Shown: positions 26,541-35,140, counted from the stretch's first letter. The stretch is 64,000 nt of DNA from Methanoplanus limicola DSM 2279 (GCF_000243255.1 NZ_CM001436.1:2833075-2897074), one strand, 5' to 3'. Notes: generated by a model not told the origin, from the sequence alone. Numbers and translations: made by a program.

Positions 26541-27286
26541 ATGAATAAAATGAAGAAAAAAATATAATATTGTTTTCCTTTTTTTTACTGTTTGTGATTG
26601 TAGCAACTATCTTTTCAGCTGATTTTTTTAACAATGCAACTCCAAAAATAACTTTAAAAGATATTGATAAAAATCCCCGGCTTTCAAACAACACAAATGC
26701 ACACTGCTATGGAGGTTACCCATGGGTAGAGGAAATTATCTATGGAAGGGATGTCAGCCTACCAACAATTTATGCAGATAAAATCCTGAATGAAATCGGC
26801 TACAGTTCAGATTACTACCTTGAATCAGATTCAAACCTGATACTTACAAATATAACAAATTCCTCCGTAATATACTACATAGGGCACGGTTGTCCTTCTG
26901 CCTTATGCTTTGATTCATCATCAGGCATTGGCCAGAGAGATATCGCAAAGATGAAGGACGGTGAATTGAGTGATCTGGACCTGGCAATATACATTTCATT
27001 CGGCTCAGCCTCCGATAGCAGAAATGGAAATATTGCCAATGAAACATATCAAAAAGGAGCAAAATGTGTTGTCGGATTTCAGTCAAAAATATTAATGGAA
27101 AATTCAAAGAAATGGTCAGATTACTTTATGGAGAGGCTCAAGTCAAATATGACCGTCAGAAATTCAGCAAATACTGCACTTTGGGATGAAATTCTGTATT
27201 TTGGCGGCGATACAGGAAATATGGAGCATATAAAAATATATGGTTCTGAAAATATTATGATTAAAAGAAGTACAATTAAAACATAA
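26541..27286 (+). pseudogene. Caspase-fold paralogue without catalytic Cys, frameshifted near its start
   Basis: The ATG at 26541 (4 bases after the previous stop) gives MNKMKKKI and then a stop; one extra A in the A7 run would join it to the long frame NIILFSFFLLFVIVATIFSA, restoring a signal peptide. The long frame (from about TTG 26570) resembles the protein at 24991: SVIYYIGHGCPSALCF matches DIFFFSGHSSPG, and GAKCVVGFQSK matches NAKCVIGFMES, but ISFGSAS replaces LGCNSGE, so the nucleophile is Phe. A catalytically dead partner or decoy, subject to phase variation or decaying. Confidence 0.65.
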
Positions 27287-27337
27287 AATATTTTCAGAAA
27301 CACACATATTCAGACGCAAGGCATAGTTCTCTTTACC

Positions 27338-27576
27338 TTGTTGGAGACTCTGGACAGAAATTACTTATAACAATATTCAGAGATATAAAAAACGGCATAA
27401 AAGACTGAAGATAAGAGAGCCTAAAGGACACAAAACGGACATTAGACCTGAAGGCTCTCTACTCTTCAGCAGTTTCAGATGCCAGCCATAACAGCCGGCA
27501 GTACTAATTATTTAGCTGCATTATTGCAGATTAAGGTTTGCATGCCGGTTGTTCTTAGAAACTATGAGGTACAACT
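27338..27576 (+). promoter_or_regulatory. Leader A5: promoter plus structured 5' leader
   Basis: Complete family A leader: box, CTTATAAC, hairpin I with AGAGAGCCT paired to AGGCTCTCT (9 bp), hairpin II CAGCCGGCA with TGCCGGTTG, and GAGGT before the ATG. The last 130 bases and the signal-peptide codons match A2 almost exactly. Confidence 0.78.
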
Positions 27577-28914
27577 ATGAAATTAAAGAAAGGCATGCGG
27601 GCCTTAAGCCTGCTATTGATAATGGCACTGCTGACGGCGATGCTTGTTCCGGTTGTTAGTGCTGAGTCTAATAAAAACTTAAGTGATCATATTCAGGAGA
27701 AGAAAAAAAACCCAATTATAAATATTGAAGGTATTTCAGAGATAATATCAGACATTCCTGAGAAAGAATCACTAAATATTCCTGAAAACTTTGAAAAATA
27801 TGAGTTACTCACCTTAGACATTCAGAAAATGCGTAATGAATTAGCAAACGGAAGAATGGTTCCGATCTGCATTGACGGCGTTTTTTATAAAATGAATCTA
27901 AGTGAGATAATGGTAAATGCTCCCGATGTAAAATCTCAAACACTTTCATATACAGGTCATCTTGAAAACTCAAATAAAAGTGAAGTTGTTCTTACAATTA
28001 GTGAGCGGGTACTGATTGCAAGAATTAATGTAAATGGTATTGATTATGTAATTGAAAGTATACCCCATAAAGAAAAATCCGGGAAAGTAATACATTATGC
28101 ACACCGATCAAGTGATGTTAAAGAAGAAGGCGAATATCTATCCGGAACTGATGATTACCTTGCTCATAAAGAGTACTCTGCTGAAGAACTAAAAATAAGA
28201 GAAATTGAAGCTAAAACTGAAGAAGAGGAAATGGCTGTCAGAAGTGAAGTTGCTGTAAGAATTCGCATATTTACAGACGATCAATGGATTTCCGATGAAC
28301 CGGACTGGCAGGCTAAAGCACAGGATATTATTGCAGAGCTAAACAATCAGTTCCAGAGATCTGATATACAGGTACATTTCTATGCCCATTATGACACATC
28401 AAAGGCATCTGCACTATCAGGAGATATCAATCATATATCAAGACCATTTCAATCAATTATGGATCAGGTGTCCATAACTTATTTGAATAGCAATCATGAA
28501 GATCTGGCATTGTACTTAGGTGGTTACGATAGTACATATAATGCAGTTGGAGCAACATATGGATATGACAGTCCATATCCAGATCAGAGAAGATATGCAT
28601 GGGTTCAGATGAAAGATGATCCATCACTATATGACGGTGAGCATGAAGACAGAACAAAAGTAACCATACATGAAATTGGTCATTTATTCGATGCAGATCA
28701 TCAGCCAGGGCAACAAGGTCCAGGGCAGGAATCCTACAACCGTGCCTACCAGTGGACAGAACAGGGAACCACCAAACAAACAGCTCTCTGGGCTCCATTT
28801 TTAAAGAGTAACACTTACGAAATCTCTTCAAATGACTACAATGGAGATTACTACCACAATAATGCTTTAAGAATATACCAGACAAGAAATGTAATTGCAT
28901 CATATGTATGGTAA
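27577..28914 (+). CDS. Secreted metzincin-like zinc metalloprotease 4
   Basis: 445 residues: signal peptide identical in sequence to that of protease 2, propeptide with FEKYELLTLDIQKMRNEL, acidic linker, and catalytic domain with VRIRIFTDDQWISDEPDW, FQRSDIQVHFY, EDLALYLGGYD, zinc motif HEIGHLFDADH (residues 365-375) and TALWAP at the Met-turn position (no Met). The propeptide has no obvious Cys switch. Downstream lies its partner gene at 28940 after 25 bases. Gly of the metzincin motif is Asp, as in proteases 3 and 5. Confidence 0.85.
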   Translation: MKLKKGMRALSLLLIMALLTAMLVPVVSAESNKNLSDHIQEKKKNPIINIEGISEIISDIPEKESLNIPENFEKYELLTLDIQKMRNELANGRMVPICIDGVFYKMNLSEIMVNAPDVKSQTLSYTGHLENSNKSEVVLTISERVLIARINVNGIDYVIESIPHKEKSGKVIHYAHRSSDVKEEGEYLSGTDDYLAHKEYSAEELKIREIEAKTEEEEMAVRSEVAVRIRIFTDDQWISDEPDWQAKAQDIIAELNNQFQRSDIQVHFYAHYDTSKASALSGDINHISRPFQSIMDQVSITYLNSNHEDLALYLGGYDSTYNAVGATYGYDSPYPDQRRYAWVQMKDDPSLYDGEHEDRTKVTIHEIGHLFDADHQPGQQGPGQESYNRAYQWTEQGTTKQTALWAPFLKSNTYEISSNDYNGDYYHNNALRIYQTRNVIASYVW

Positions 28915-28939
28915 ATATGTTTAATATTTGGTAATAATA

Positions 28940-29355
28940 ATGAAAGTAAATGTATCGGCAATATGTGGGATAATTTTGACTTTGGTCATAATATCACTTT
29001 TTTTTTATTGGACAGCACAACGCCAGTCAGTTCATCCAATGATGAAACAAATTTATCTGATAACAGAGTAGCTTCACATTTCCTGACAATATTTAACATT
29101 ACCAGCGGAGAATTCACTATAAGCAATCCACATTTAAGTGCTAACCCTACAAGAGAAGATCTGAAAAATGAGGGTTATAGAATTATTATAATCAATGAAA
29201 CATTTATCAAAGAAAGATCTGCTCTATTCCGCGCTTTTGAAAATGATGGCTTGTCTCCAATATATCAGGAAGAGCGAAATGAAACATTTGCTCTGCAGGG
29301 TGCGATATTAGATTACAACGGATCATTATATCATGCTTTGATAGGCTCAACTTAA
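28940..29355 (+). pseudogene. Partner of protease 4, frameshifted in a T9 run
   Basis: The ATG at 28940 encodes MKVNVSAICGIILTLVIISL with the expected transmembrane helix, but stops shortly after a T9 run at about 28998-29006. One added T would join it to the frame LDSTTPVSSSNDETN, which runs to 29355 and contains the partner-family pattern (INETFIKERSALFRAF, then DYNGSLYHALIG). Thus a single homopolymer indel separates the membrane segment from the outer domain. Phase variation, decay and sequencing error are all possible. Confidence 0.68.
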
Positions 29356-29702
29356 CTGTAAACATTAATCTGACTTTCCGGAATATAACAAAAATAATCG
29401 GATTTCTTGCAGAATTTCAGATGCTCATCTACAAAGTATCCCAAGTTTGACACTTTGTTCAAAAATCCATTTTGGATCCCAAAATCTCCAAAAATTCGGA
29501 ATTGAATTTGACAGTTGGCCAAATTAAAGAGTAAAATATGAGTTTTACTTTTTTGAATGACAATAATGCATTATATTTAAGCTCAAATTGTAGAGATTTT
29601 GAGAGATTTTTCTGCAAAACTGTGGAAATGTCAAAATCTTTTTTGCCACAATTGGGGGAGGAACTGTACGAACTGTCAAACTTAGGAAGTATAGAATTCA
29701 TC
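29356..29702. other. Intergenic stretch without intact gene
   Basis: Nothing gene-like was supported. CAAAATCTCCAAAAATTCGG near 29479 weakly resembles the conserved spacer after the mini-ORFs (CAAAATCTCC), so it may be a decayed copy of a B-leader spacer. Leader A6 begins at its right end. Confidence 0.35.
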
Positions 29703-29944
29703 ACCTTGTTGGAGACTCTGGACAGAAATTACTTATAACAATATTCAGAGATATAAAAAAACGGCATAATAGACTGAAGAGAAGAAAACCTTAAGGCCGC
29801 AAAACGGACATTAGACCTGAAGGATCTCTACTCTTCAGCAGTTTCAGATGCCAGCCATAACAACCGGCAGTACTGATTATTTAGCTGCATTGTTGCAGAT
29901 TAAGGTTTGCATGCCGGTTGTTTTTAGAAACTATGAGGAAAAAT
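29703..29944 (+). promoter_or_regulatory. Leader A6: promoter plus structured 5' leader
   Basis: Family A leader with box, CTTATAAC, hairpin I (CTGAAGAG with CTCTTCAG) and a perfect 11-bp hairpin II, AACAACCGGCA with TGCCGGTTGTT; the A-U pair here replaces the G-U wobble of A2, A3 and A5. GAGG lies 7-8 bases before the ATG of mini-ORF 2. Confidence 0.75.
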
Positions 29945-30082
29945 ATGAGAGTTAAAGGCATAAGGGCTTTAAGCCTGATATTGATAATGGCACTTGTCGG
30001 GGCAATGTTCGTTCCGGCTGTTAGTGCTGTCGATACGGATTTTATTTCCCCCAACTATGCAGGAAAAATTATTCCGTTTTGA
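29945..30082 (+). CDS. Mini-ORF 2: signal peptide plus 17-residue peptide
   Basis: 45 residues: signal peptide MRVKGIRALSLILIMALVG continuing to VPAVSA, then VDTDFISPNYAGKIIPF and TGA. It has a full family A leader and a good ribosome site, so it should be expressed. The gene behind it (30473) has its own B leader, so the mini-ORF is not simply a truncated protease. Identical, base for base, to mini-ORF 3 over the whole frame as far as I can see. Confidence 0.6.
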   Translation: MRVKGIRALSLILIMALVGAMFVPAVSAVDTDFISPNYAGKIIPF

Positions 30083-30472
30083 GATAGGCGCAGTGACATT
30101 TTAAAGACAACAATCCAACATTTATCAAAAATAAGCCATCAGCGATGATATTACAAAAACATCGTCACCCAAAATCTCCTAATCGCAGATATTGCTGTCA
30201 ATATTACAATAACAGTTCAATGATGTGGTGAGAGGTCTATATATAGTCCTACTTTCTACTTTTAAATGAGGGGTAACAAAGAGTGATCTTTTGATTAAAC
30301 CTTACTAAAAAGTGGTAACTGACAGGAAAGAATAAGGGCCGTTTTAACCAATCCAGTTTCCTTATCCTGCCCTGTTGTCTGCCAGTTATAGTCAACCGGC
30401 ATTACCTGATTTCACATAAACTCAGATTAAGGTTTGCATGCCGGTTGATCTTAGAAACTATGAGGTACAACT
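30083..30472 (+). promoter_or_regulatory. Spacer and leader B2
   Basis: Conserved spacer, TATA candidate CTATATATAGTCC near 30238, B-type hairpin I, and hairpin II CAACCGGCAT with ATGCCGGTTG, then GAGGT before the ATG at 30473. The block from mini-ORF 2 through this leader is nearly identical to 32646-33150. Confidence 0.72.
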
Positions 30473-31798
30473 ATGAAATTAAAGAAAGGCGTGCGGGCCT
30501 TGAGCCTGCTATTAGTAATGGCATTGATGACGGCGATGCTTGTTCCGGCTGTTAGTGCTGATAAGATAAATTACAACGATAATTTGTCAATTCCCCTAAT
30601 TAATATTGAAGGAACAACAGAAAAATTAGAAACTGATCAAATAAAAGCAGATCTGAAAATCCAGAGCACTATTGAAAAATATGATCTGGTATTATTTGAT
30701 ATTCCTAAAATCAGAGATGATATTTTTAAGGATGGTGAATTAGCTGTTTGTATTGATGGTAAAAATTATTCAATGACGTTAAAGGAATTACCTGTTAATG
30801 ATAAAGGTGTAAATCCGGATACACATTCATACACAGGTAATCTCAAAGGTGTAGAGAATAGCAATTCTGTATTGACAATAAGTAAATCAGTACTAATTGC
30901 AAGTATAATATTAAATGGAGAGGAGTATTGCATAGACAGTTTATCAGCTACAGATTCCTCCGGTAATAAGTACCACATCGAGTATAAGGTTAATGACGTA
31001 AAAATCGAAGGCAATTATATTTATGGTATTGAAGATTACCTTGCCCATACTGAAATGTCTGATGAAGAGATGAGAATCAGAAATGAACAGGCCAATATTG
31101 AGGAAGAAGAAAAAGCATCAAGGAGTACTGCTTATGTAAGAATACTTGTCATGACAGATGCAAAATGGATATATGACGAACCGGACTGGCAAGTAAAAGC
31201 TCAAAATATAATATCTCAGGCAAACAATCAGTTTGGAAGATCTGATATTCAGATATATTTACTTGCCACATATGATTCATCTAAAGCAGGTGAACTCGCT
31301 ACTGATGCCCAGAATATAGTTCAAAATCCACTGGATACATTTATTAGTCATGTTTCACCGAGTTATTTAAATTCAAAATCTGCAGATATTGCTATTTATC
31401 TTGGAGGTTATGACTGTACAAATCCAGACTGGGGCGTAGGGGCGACCTATGGATATGACAGTAACAATGCAACAAAAAAGAGATACGGATGGTCACAGAT
31501 GGCTGATGATCCATCCCCATATGATGCAATTCACCATGACAGAACTGTAGCAACACTTCACGAAATAGGACACCTCTTTGATGCCGATCACCAGGATGGT
31601 ATGCAAGCAGCAAATCAGGAAAGTTATAACAGAGCATATCAATGGAATTCAGGATCCATCACACAGTCTGTTGTATGGGCCCCAGTATTAAGAAGTACAA
31701 GTTATGAATATTCATCTAATGATTACAACGGGGATTATTATCACAACAATGCTCTGAGAATTCATCAGACCAGAAATGTTGTTGCTTCATATTTCTAA
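30473..31798 (+). CDS. Secreted metzincin-like zinc metalloprotease 5
   Basis: 441 residues, the closest paralogue of protease 3: signal peptide, propeptide with STIEKYDLVLFDIPKIRDDI, catalytic domain with YVRILVMTDAKWIYDEPDW, ADIAIYLGGYD, GVGATYGYDSN, zinc motif HEIGHLFDADH (residues 363-373) and SVVWAP at the Met-turn. It uses a B leader, whereas protease 3 uses an A leader, so leaders and coding regions have been shuffled. Partner gene 29 bases downstream. Confidence 0.85.
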   Translation: MKLKKGVRALSLLLVMALMTAMLVPAVSADKINYNDNLSIPLINIEGTTEKLETDQIKADLKIQSTIEKYDLVLFDIPKIRDDIFKDGELAVCIDGKNYSMTLKELPVNDKGVNPDTHSYTGNLKGVENSNSVLTISKSVLIASIILNGEEYCIDSLSATDSSGNKYHIEYKVNDVKIEGNYIYGIEDYLAHTEMSDEEMRIRNEQANIEEEEKASRSTAYVRILVMTDAKWIYDEPDWQVKAQNIISQANNQFGRSDIQIYLLATYDSSKAGELATDAQNIVQNPLDTFISHVSPSYLNSKSADIAIYLGGYDCTNPDWGVGATYGYDSNNATKKRYGWSQMADDPSPYDAIHHDRTVATLHEIGHLFDADHQDGMQAANQESYNRAYQWNSGSITQSVVWAPVLRSTSYEYSSNDYNGDYYHNNALRIHQTRNVVASYF

Positions 31799-31827
31799 AA
31801 ATAATCATTTCATTTTTTTGTGATATC

Positions 31828-32286
31828 ATGAAAAGAAAACAAATAATTACCGTCGGAATTATAGCAATTATAATCATTTCAGCAACATACATATCTATTT
31901 TAAATTACAATTCCTGGAATGAGTATAATGAAATAAATCTAAATACTACAGTTTCTGAAAAAATTGACAATGATAAAACAACAACAGAACCTACCCAGGC
32001 AGTACATGGACAGATTATGGTCTTGGTTAATGTAAGTGAAAGTAATTCATGGATGTATCCACAAAACAGCACTATTGAGCAGCTTGTCAGTTTTGGATAT
32101 AAAGAAGTCGAAGTAAGTGATGAAACCTTTGAGGATTATCCGTTTATAAAAGAAATTCTGGAACCAAAATATATGACAACAAAAGCTGTTACAGGTAAAG
32201 AAAAAGAGATTTTTTTTGAAAAGTTCTATGGTGTCACATTTAGATATAAGGACAACAATTATGTTATTGATTGTATTCTAAATTAG
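31828..32286 (+). CDS. Small one-span membrane protein, partner of protease 5
   Basis: 152 residues: transmembrane helix about 6-26, spacer, then VNVSESNSWMYPQNSTIEQL, family motif VSDETFEDYPFIKEIL, conserved EPKYMTTKAV and end TFRYKDNNYVIDCIL. Closest to the partner of protease 3. The outer domain is more conserved than the N-terminal third, the opposite of the array's secreted proteins, where the N-terminus is constant. Confidence 0.72.
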   Translation: MKRKQIITVGIIAIIIISATYISILNYNSWNEYNEINLNTTVSEKIDNDKTTTEPTQAVHGQIMVLVNVSESNSWMYPQNSTIEQLVSFGYKEVEVSDETFEDYPFIKEILEPKYMTTKAVTGKEKEIFFEKFYGVTFRYKDNNYVIDCILN

Positions 32287-32405
32287 TCATTAATTAAATG
32301 AAGGTATTTGCTGTCAATACGACTTAATTTTCCAACCATCTAATAGAATTACTGGAAATATTTACAAAATTGCGCAGACATAACCACAAAGTTCAGAAAT
32401 CATCA

Positions 32406-32645
32406 CCTTGTTGGAGACTCTGGACAGAAATTACATATAACAATATTCAGAGATATAAAAAAACGGCATAATAGACTGAAGATAATAGAGCCTAATGGCC
32501 ACAAAACGGACATTAGACCTGAAGGCTCTTTATCATCAGCAGTTTCAGATGCCAGCCATAACAACCGGCAGTACTGAGTATTTAGCTGCATTATTGCAGA
32601 TTAAGGTTTGCATGCCGGTTGTTTTTAGAAACTATGAGGTAAAAT
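32406..32645 (+). promoter_or_regulatory. Leader A7: promoter plus structured 5' leader with compensatory changes
   Basis: Box TTGGAGACTCTGGACAG, TATA-like ACATATAAC. In hairpin I both arms changed together: GATAA replaces GAGAA on the 5' side and TTATC replaces TACTC on the 3' side, keeping pairing (CTGA, GATAA and AGAGCC with GGCTCT, TTATC, TCAG). Hairpin II is a perfect 11 bp, AACAACCGGCA with TGCCGGTTGTT. Confidence 0.75.
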
Positions 32646-32783
32646 ATGAGAGTTAAAGGCATAAGGGCTTTAAGCCTGATATTGATAATGGCACTTGTCG
32701 GGGCAATGTTCGTTCCGGCTGTTAGTGCTGTCGATACGGATTTTATTTCCCCCAACTATGCAGGAAAAATTATTCCGTTTTGA
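32646..32783 (+). CDS. Mini-ORF 3: signal peptide plus 17-residue peptide
   Basis: 45 residues, the same as mini-ORF 2: array-type signal peptide then VDTDFISPNYAGKIIPF. Preceded by a full family A leader with GAGG at a good distance, and followed by the same spacer plus B leader arrangement, here leading into the gene at 33175. Confidence 0.6.
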   Translation: MRVKGIRALSLILIMALVGAMFVPAVSAVDTDFISPNYAGKIIPF

Positions 32784-33174
32784 GATAGGCGCAGTGACAT
32801 TTTAAAGACAACAATCCAACATTTATCAAAAATAAGCCATCAGCGATGATATTACAAAAACATCGTCACCCAAAATCTCCTAATCGCAGATATTGCTGTC
32901 AATATTACAATAACAGTTCAATGATGTGGTGAGAGGTCTATATATAGTCCTACTTTCTACTTTTAAATGAGGAGTAACAAAGAGTGATCTTTTGATTAAA
33001 CCTTACTAAAAAGTGGTAACTGACAGGAAAGAATAAGGGCCGTTTTAACCAATCCAGTTTCCTTATCCTGCCCTGTTGTCTGCCAGTTATAGTCAACCGG
33101 CATTACCTGATTTCACATAAACTCAGATTAAGGTTTGCATGCTGGTTGTTCCAGAAAAACTAAGAGTTACAACT
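32784..33174 (+). promoter_or_regulatory. Spacer and leader B3
   Basis: Nearly identical to 30083-30472, including CTATATATAGTCC near 32939 and B-type hairpin I. Hairpin II is CAACCGGCAT with ATGCTGGTTG: the C-to-T change turns a G-C pair into G-U and keeps the stem. The end CCAGAAAAACTAAGAGTTAC matches that of leader A4, so the junction is a mosaic. Confidence 0.72.
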
Positions 33175-34422
33175 ATGAAATTAAAGAAAGACATGCGGAC
33201 CTTAAGCCTGATATTAGTAATGGCATTGCTGACGACGATGTTCATTCCGGCGGTTAGTGCTGAAATTAAAATACCCAATGAACCAGAGGAAGTTACTTCG
33301 GTAACTAAAGATACTTCTTTGGAATTACCAGATTTTCAGCCAAGTATAATGGATGAATTATCATATGAAGACGAAAAGAATTTTATTAAATATCTTACTC
33401 CAACCCCTCCACTAAAAGATTCAGACACTGTTCAAATAATTGTCCCAAAAAAATGGTTATTACAGAATGATGAAGATAAGAGTCAGGAGATTATTAAATT
33501 TACAATCCCATCGAGTTGGTTAAAAGAAGCTGTGGTAAATGAAAGTGAACCTGTTGTTTCACTACAAATACCAAAAAAGATGTTAGAACTTGATAATTCA
33601 AATTCAGACCCAAATATGATTACAGTTTCTTATCCTCTGGAAATGTTTAATATCTACCAAAACATGAGTGATCTGAGAACAAATAAAATAAATAGTAAAA
33701 ATGTAATATGTCCAACTAATAATCAACTACCAGGAAATCAGTCCAGTATTATTAATTTAAATGGTTTAGATGAAAAAAGCAGAGAGGTCAATAAAGCTAC
33801 CTCCGCCTGGTATCATAGAAATACAAATTATGATGTTATAACAGTCTTTGGGATTATTAAACCAATTTCCTATTCTAATCAAGGAGAGACCTTTAGGAAC
33901 TATAACGAGAGAGAAATTCGTCTTAATCGTGATGGCGATACCATCGAATTCATATCTGATTATATTGATAGTGGTAATTCCTATATATGGACAGCAATAT
34001 ACGATGAACATTCATGGATAACCCCATGGAATTGGTTATTGCTAGACGTAACTGGAACTCTTCAACAAATTGAATACCGTCTCTATATCAACAATGGGAT
34101 CTATGATTTATGGCTAAAAGATACATCTACAGGCAATTGGTACCACAATTCTTATGATGATAGTGATAATCCTTCAACAAAAGTTGAGTGGCTTGCAGGC
34201 ACAACTGAAGTTGATACTGTTGGTGGAATCTCAGAATACTTTAGAACAGAAACAAATCCAATCAGAGATGAATGGACATATGCAAATAATGACTGGCATC
34301 GTCCAAAAACAACTTTTAATTGGAATAGTTATAACGCCGATGAGCAATATGTTTATATCAATGCCCGGTGGGACGGATCTGATAGGCTCAACACCCAACA
34401 TATTGCAGGAACATACTATTAA
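33175..34422 (+). CDS. Secreted protein with four short repeats, function unknown
   Basis: 415 residues with the array signal peptide (start chosen at 33175 by homology to the other signal peptides). Residues about 75-165 hold four related motifs: IIVPKKWLLQN, FTIPSSWLKEA, LQIPKKMLELD and VSYPLEMFNIY. The C-terminal half (from about 205) is rich in Trp, Tyr and Asn (AWYHRNTNYDVITVFGI, NWYHNSYDDSDNPSTKVEWL), suggesting an extracellular beta-rich domain. No catalytic motif or known family was recognised. Followed by a lipoprotein gene with an inhibitor-like domain. Confidence 0.7.
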   Translation: MKLKKDMRTLSLILVMALLTTMFIPAVSAEIKIPNEPEEVTSVTKDTSLELPDFQPSIMDELSYEDEKNFIKYLTPTPPLKDSDTVQIIVPKKWLLQNDEDKSQEIIKFTIPSSWLKEAVVNESEPVVSLQIPKKMLELDNSNSDPNMITVSYPLEMFNIYQNMSDLRTNKINSKNVICPTNNQLPGNQSSIINLNGLDEKSREVNKATSAWYHRNTNYDVITVFGIIKPISYSNQGETFRNYNEREIRLNRDGDTIEFISDYIDSGNSYIWTAIYDEHSWITPWNWLLLDVTGTLQQIEYRLYINNGIYDLWLKDTSTGNWYHNSYDDSDNPSTKVEWLAGTTEVDTVGGISEYFRTETNPIRDEWTYANNDWHRPKTTFNWNSYNADEQYVYINARWDGSDRLNTQHIAGTYY

Positions 34423-34507
34423 ACACCGCACATATTTATTTTTTAGAATTATCGAAATTAATGAGTTATAAACATAGAAATATTTTCAATTGAAAGATGG
34501 ACGACAT

Positions 34508-35140
34508 ATGAAACCCAACATAAAAATAATATTTATCTGGATATCTATTGGCCTGCTTATTGCAGCAGGAGTGATTACTTCTGGATGCTCCAATGAGAAT
34601 GCTTCAAAGGTACCTGTAATCACAGACACATTGCATGCACCGGAAACAACACCTGTACCAGGAATTTCAAAACCACCTTCTTTGACTGTCGGTGCCATTC
34701 CGGAAATATCCTCATACCTGCCGGGAGAAACAGTTCAGGTCAGAATTGCGTTTAAAAACTCTGGTGAAAATCCGGTGCAGATAAAATCATTTCCACCTGA
34801 AATATCTGTAAATAACCCGTCTTTTGGTGTTGTACGCAGTTATCCCTGTGGCAGCGATACAATTACTATTGAATCCGGTGGAAGTTATGACTATATCATG
34901 AAGTGGGATCAATGCAACAATGATGAAAAACAGACAGAACCCGGCATATACTCTGTTGAAATATTAGATGTTTCATGTGTGGAGAATGGCAATGAAATAC
35001 TGTATTACTCAGAAGGAAGAGATGTCGCACAGGTTGTCATAGAATATCCGGGTGGGGCTGTCAATGACGGTTTAATTTTTCCCACATCTAAAGAAATTAC
35101 TGAAAATATTTACAAAGCGAGACAACTGTCTTCGATATGA
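34508..35140 (+). CDS. Lipoprotein with BsuPI-like inhibitor domain
   Basis: The start at 34508 gives a lipoprotein signal with lipobox ITSGC. After a Thr/Pro-rich linker, residues about 60-195 form a beta-sandwich: LPGETVQVRIAFKNSGENPV, SFPPEISVNNP, IESGGSYDYIMKWDQCNN and EPGIYSVEIL. This order (GE-V, N-G-PV, a WD turn, GxYxV) resembles the BsuPI intracellular proteinase inhibitor domain. It is the cell-surface partner of the gene at 33175; an inhibitory role is inference from context. Confidence 0.65.
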   Translation: MKPNIKIIFIWISIGLLIAAGVITSGCSNENASKVPVITDTLHAPETTPVPGISKPPSLTVGAIPEISSYLPGETVQVRIAFKNSGENPVQIKSFPPEISVNNPSFGVVRSYPCGSDTITIESGGSYDYIMKWDQCNNDEKQTEPGIYSVEILDVSCVENGNEILYYSEGRDVAQVVIEYPGGAVNDGLIFPTSKEITENIYKARQLSSI

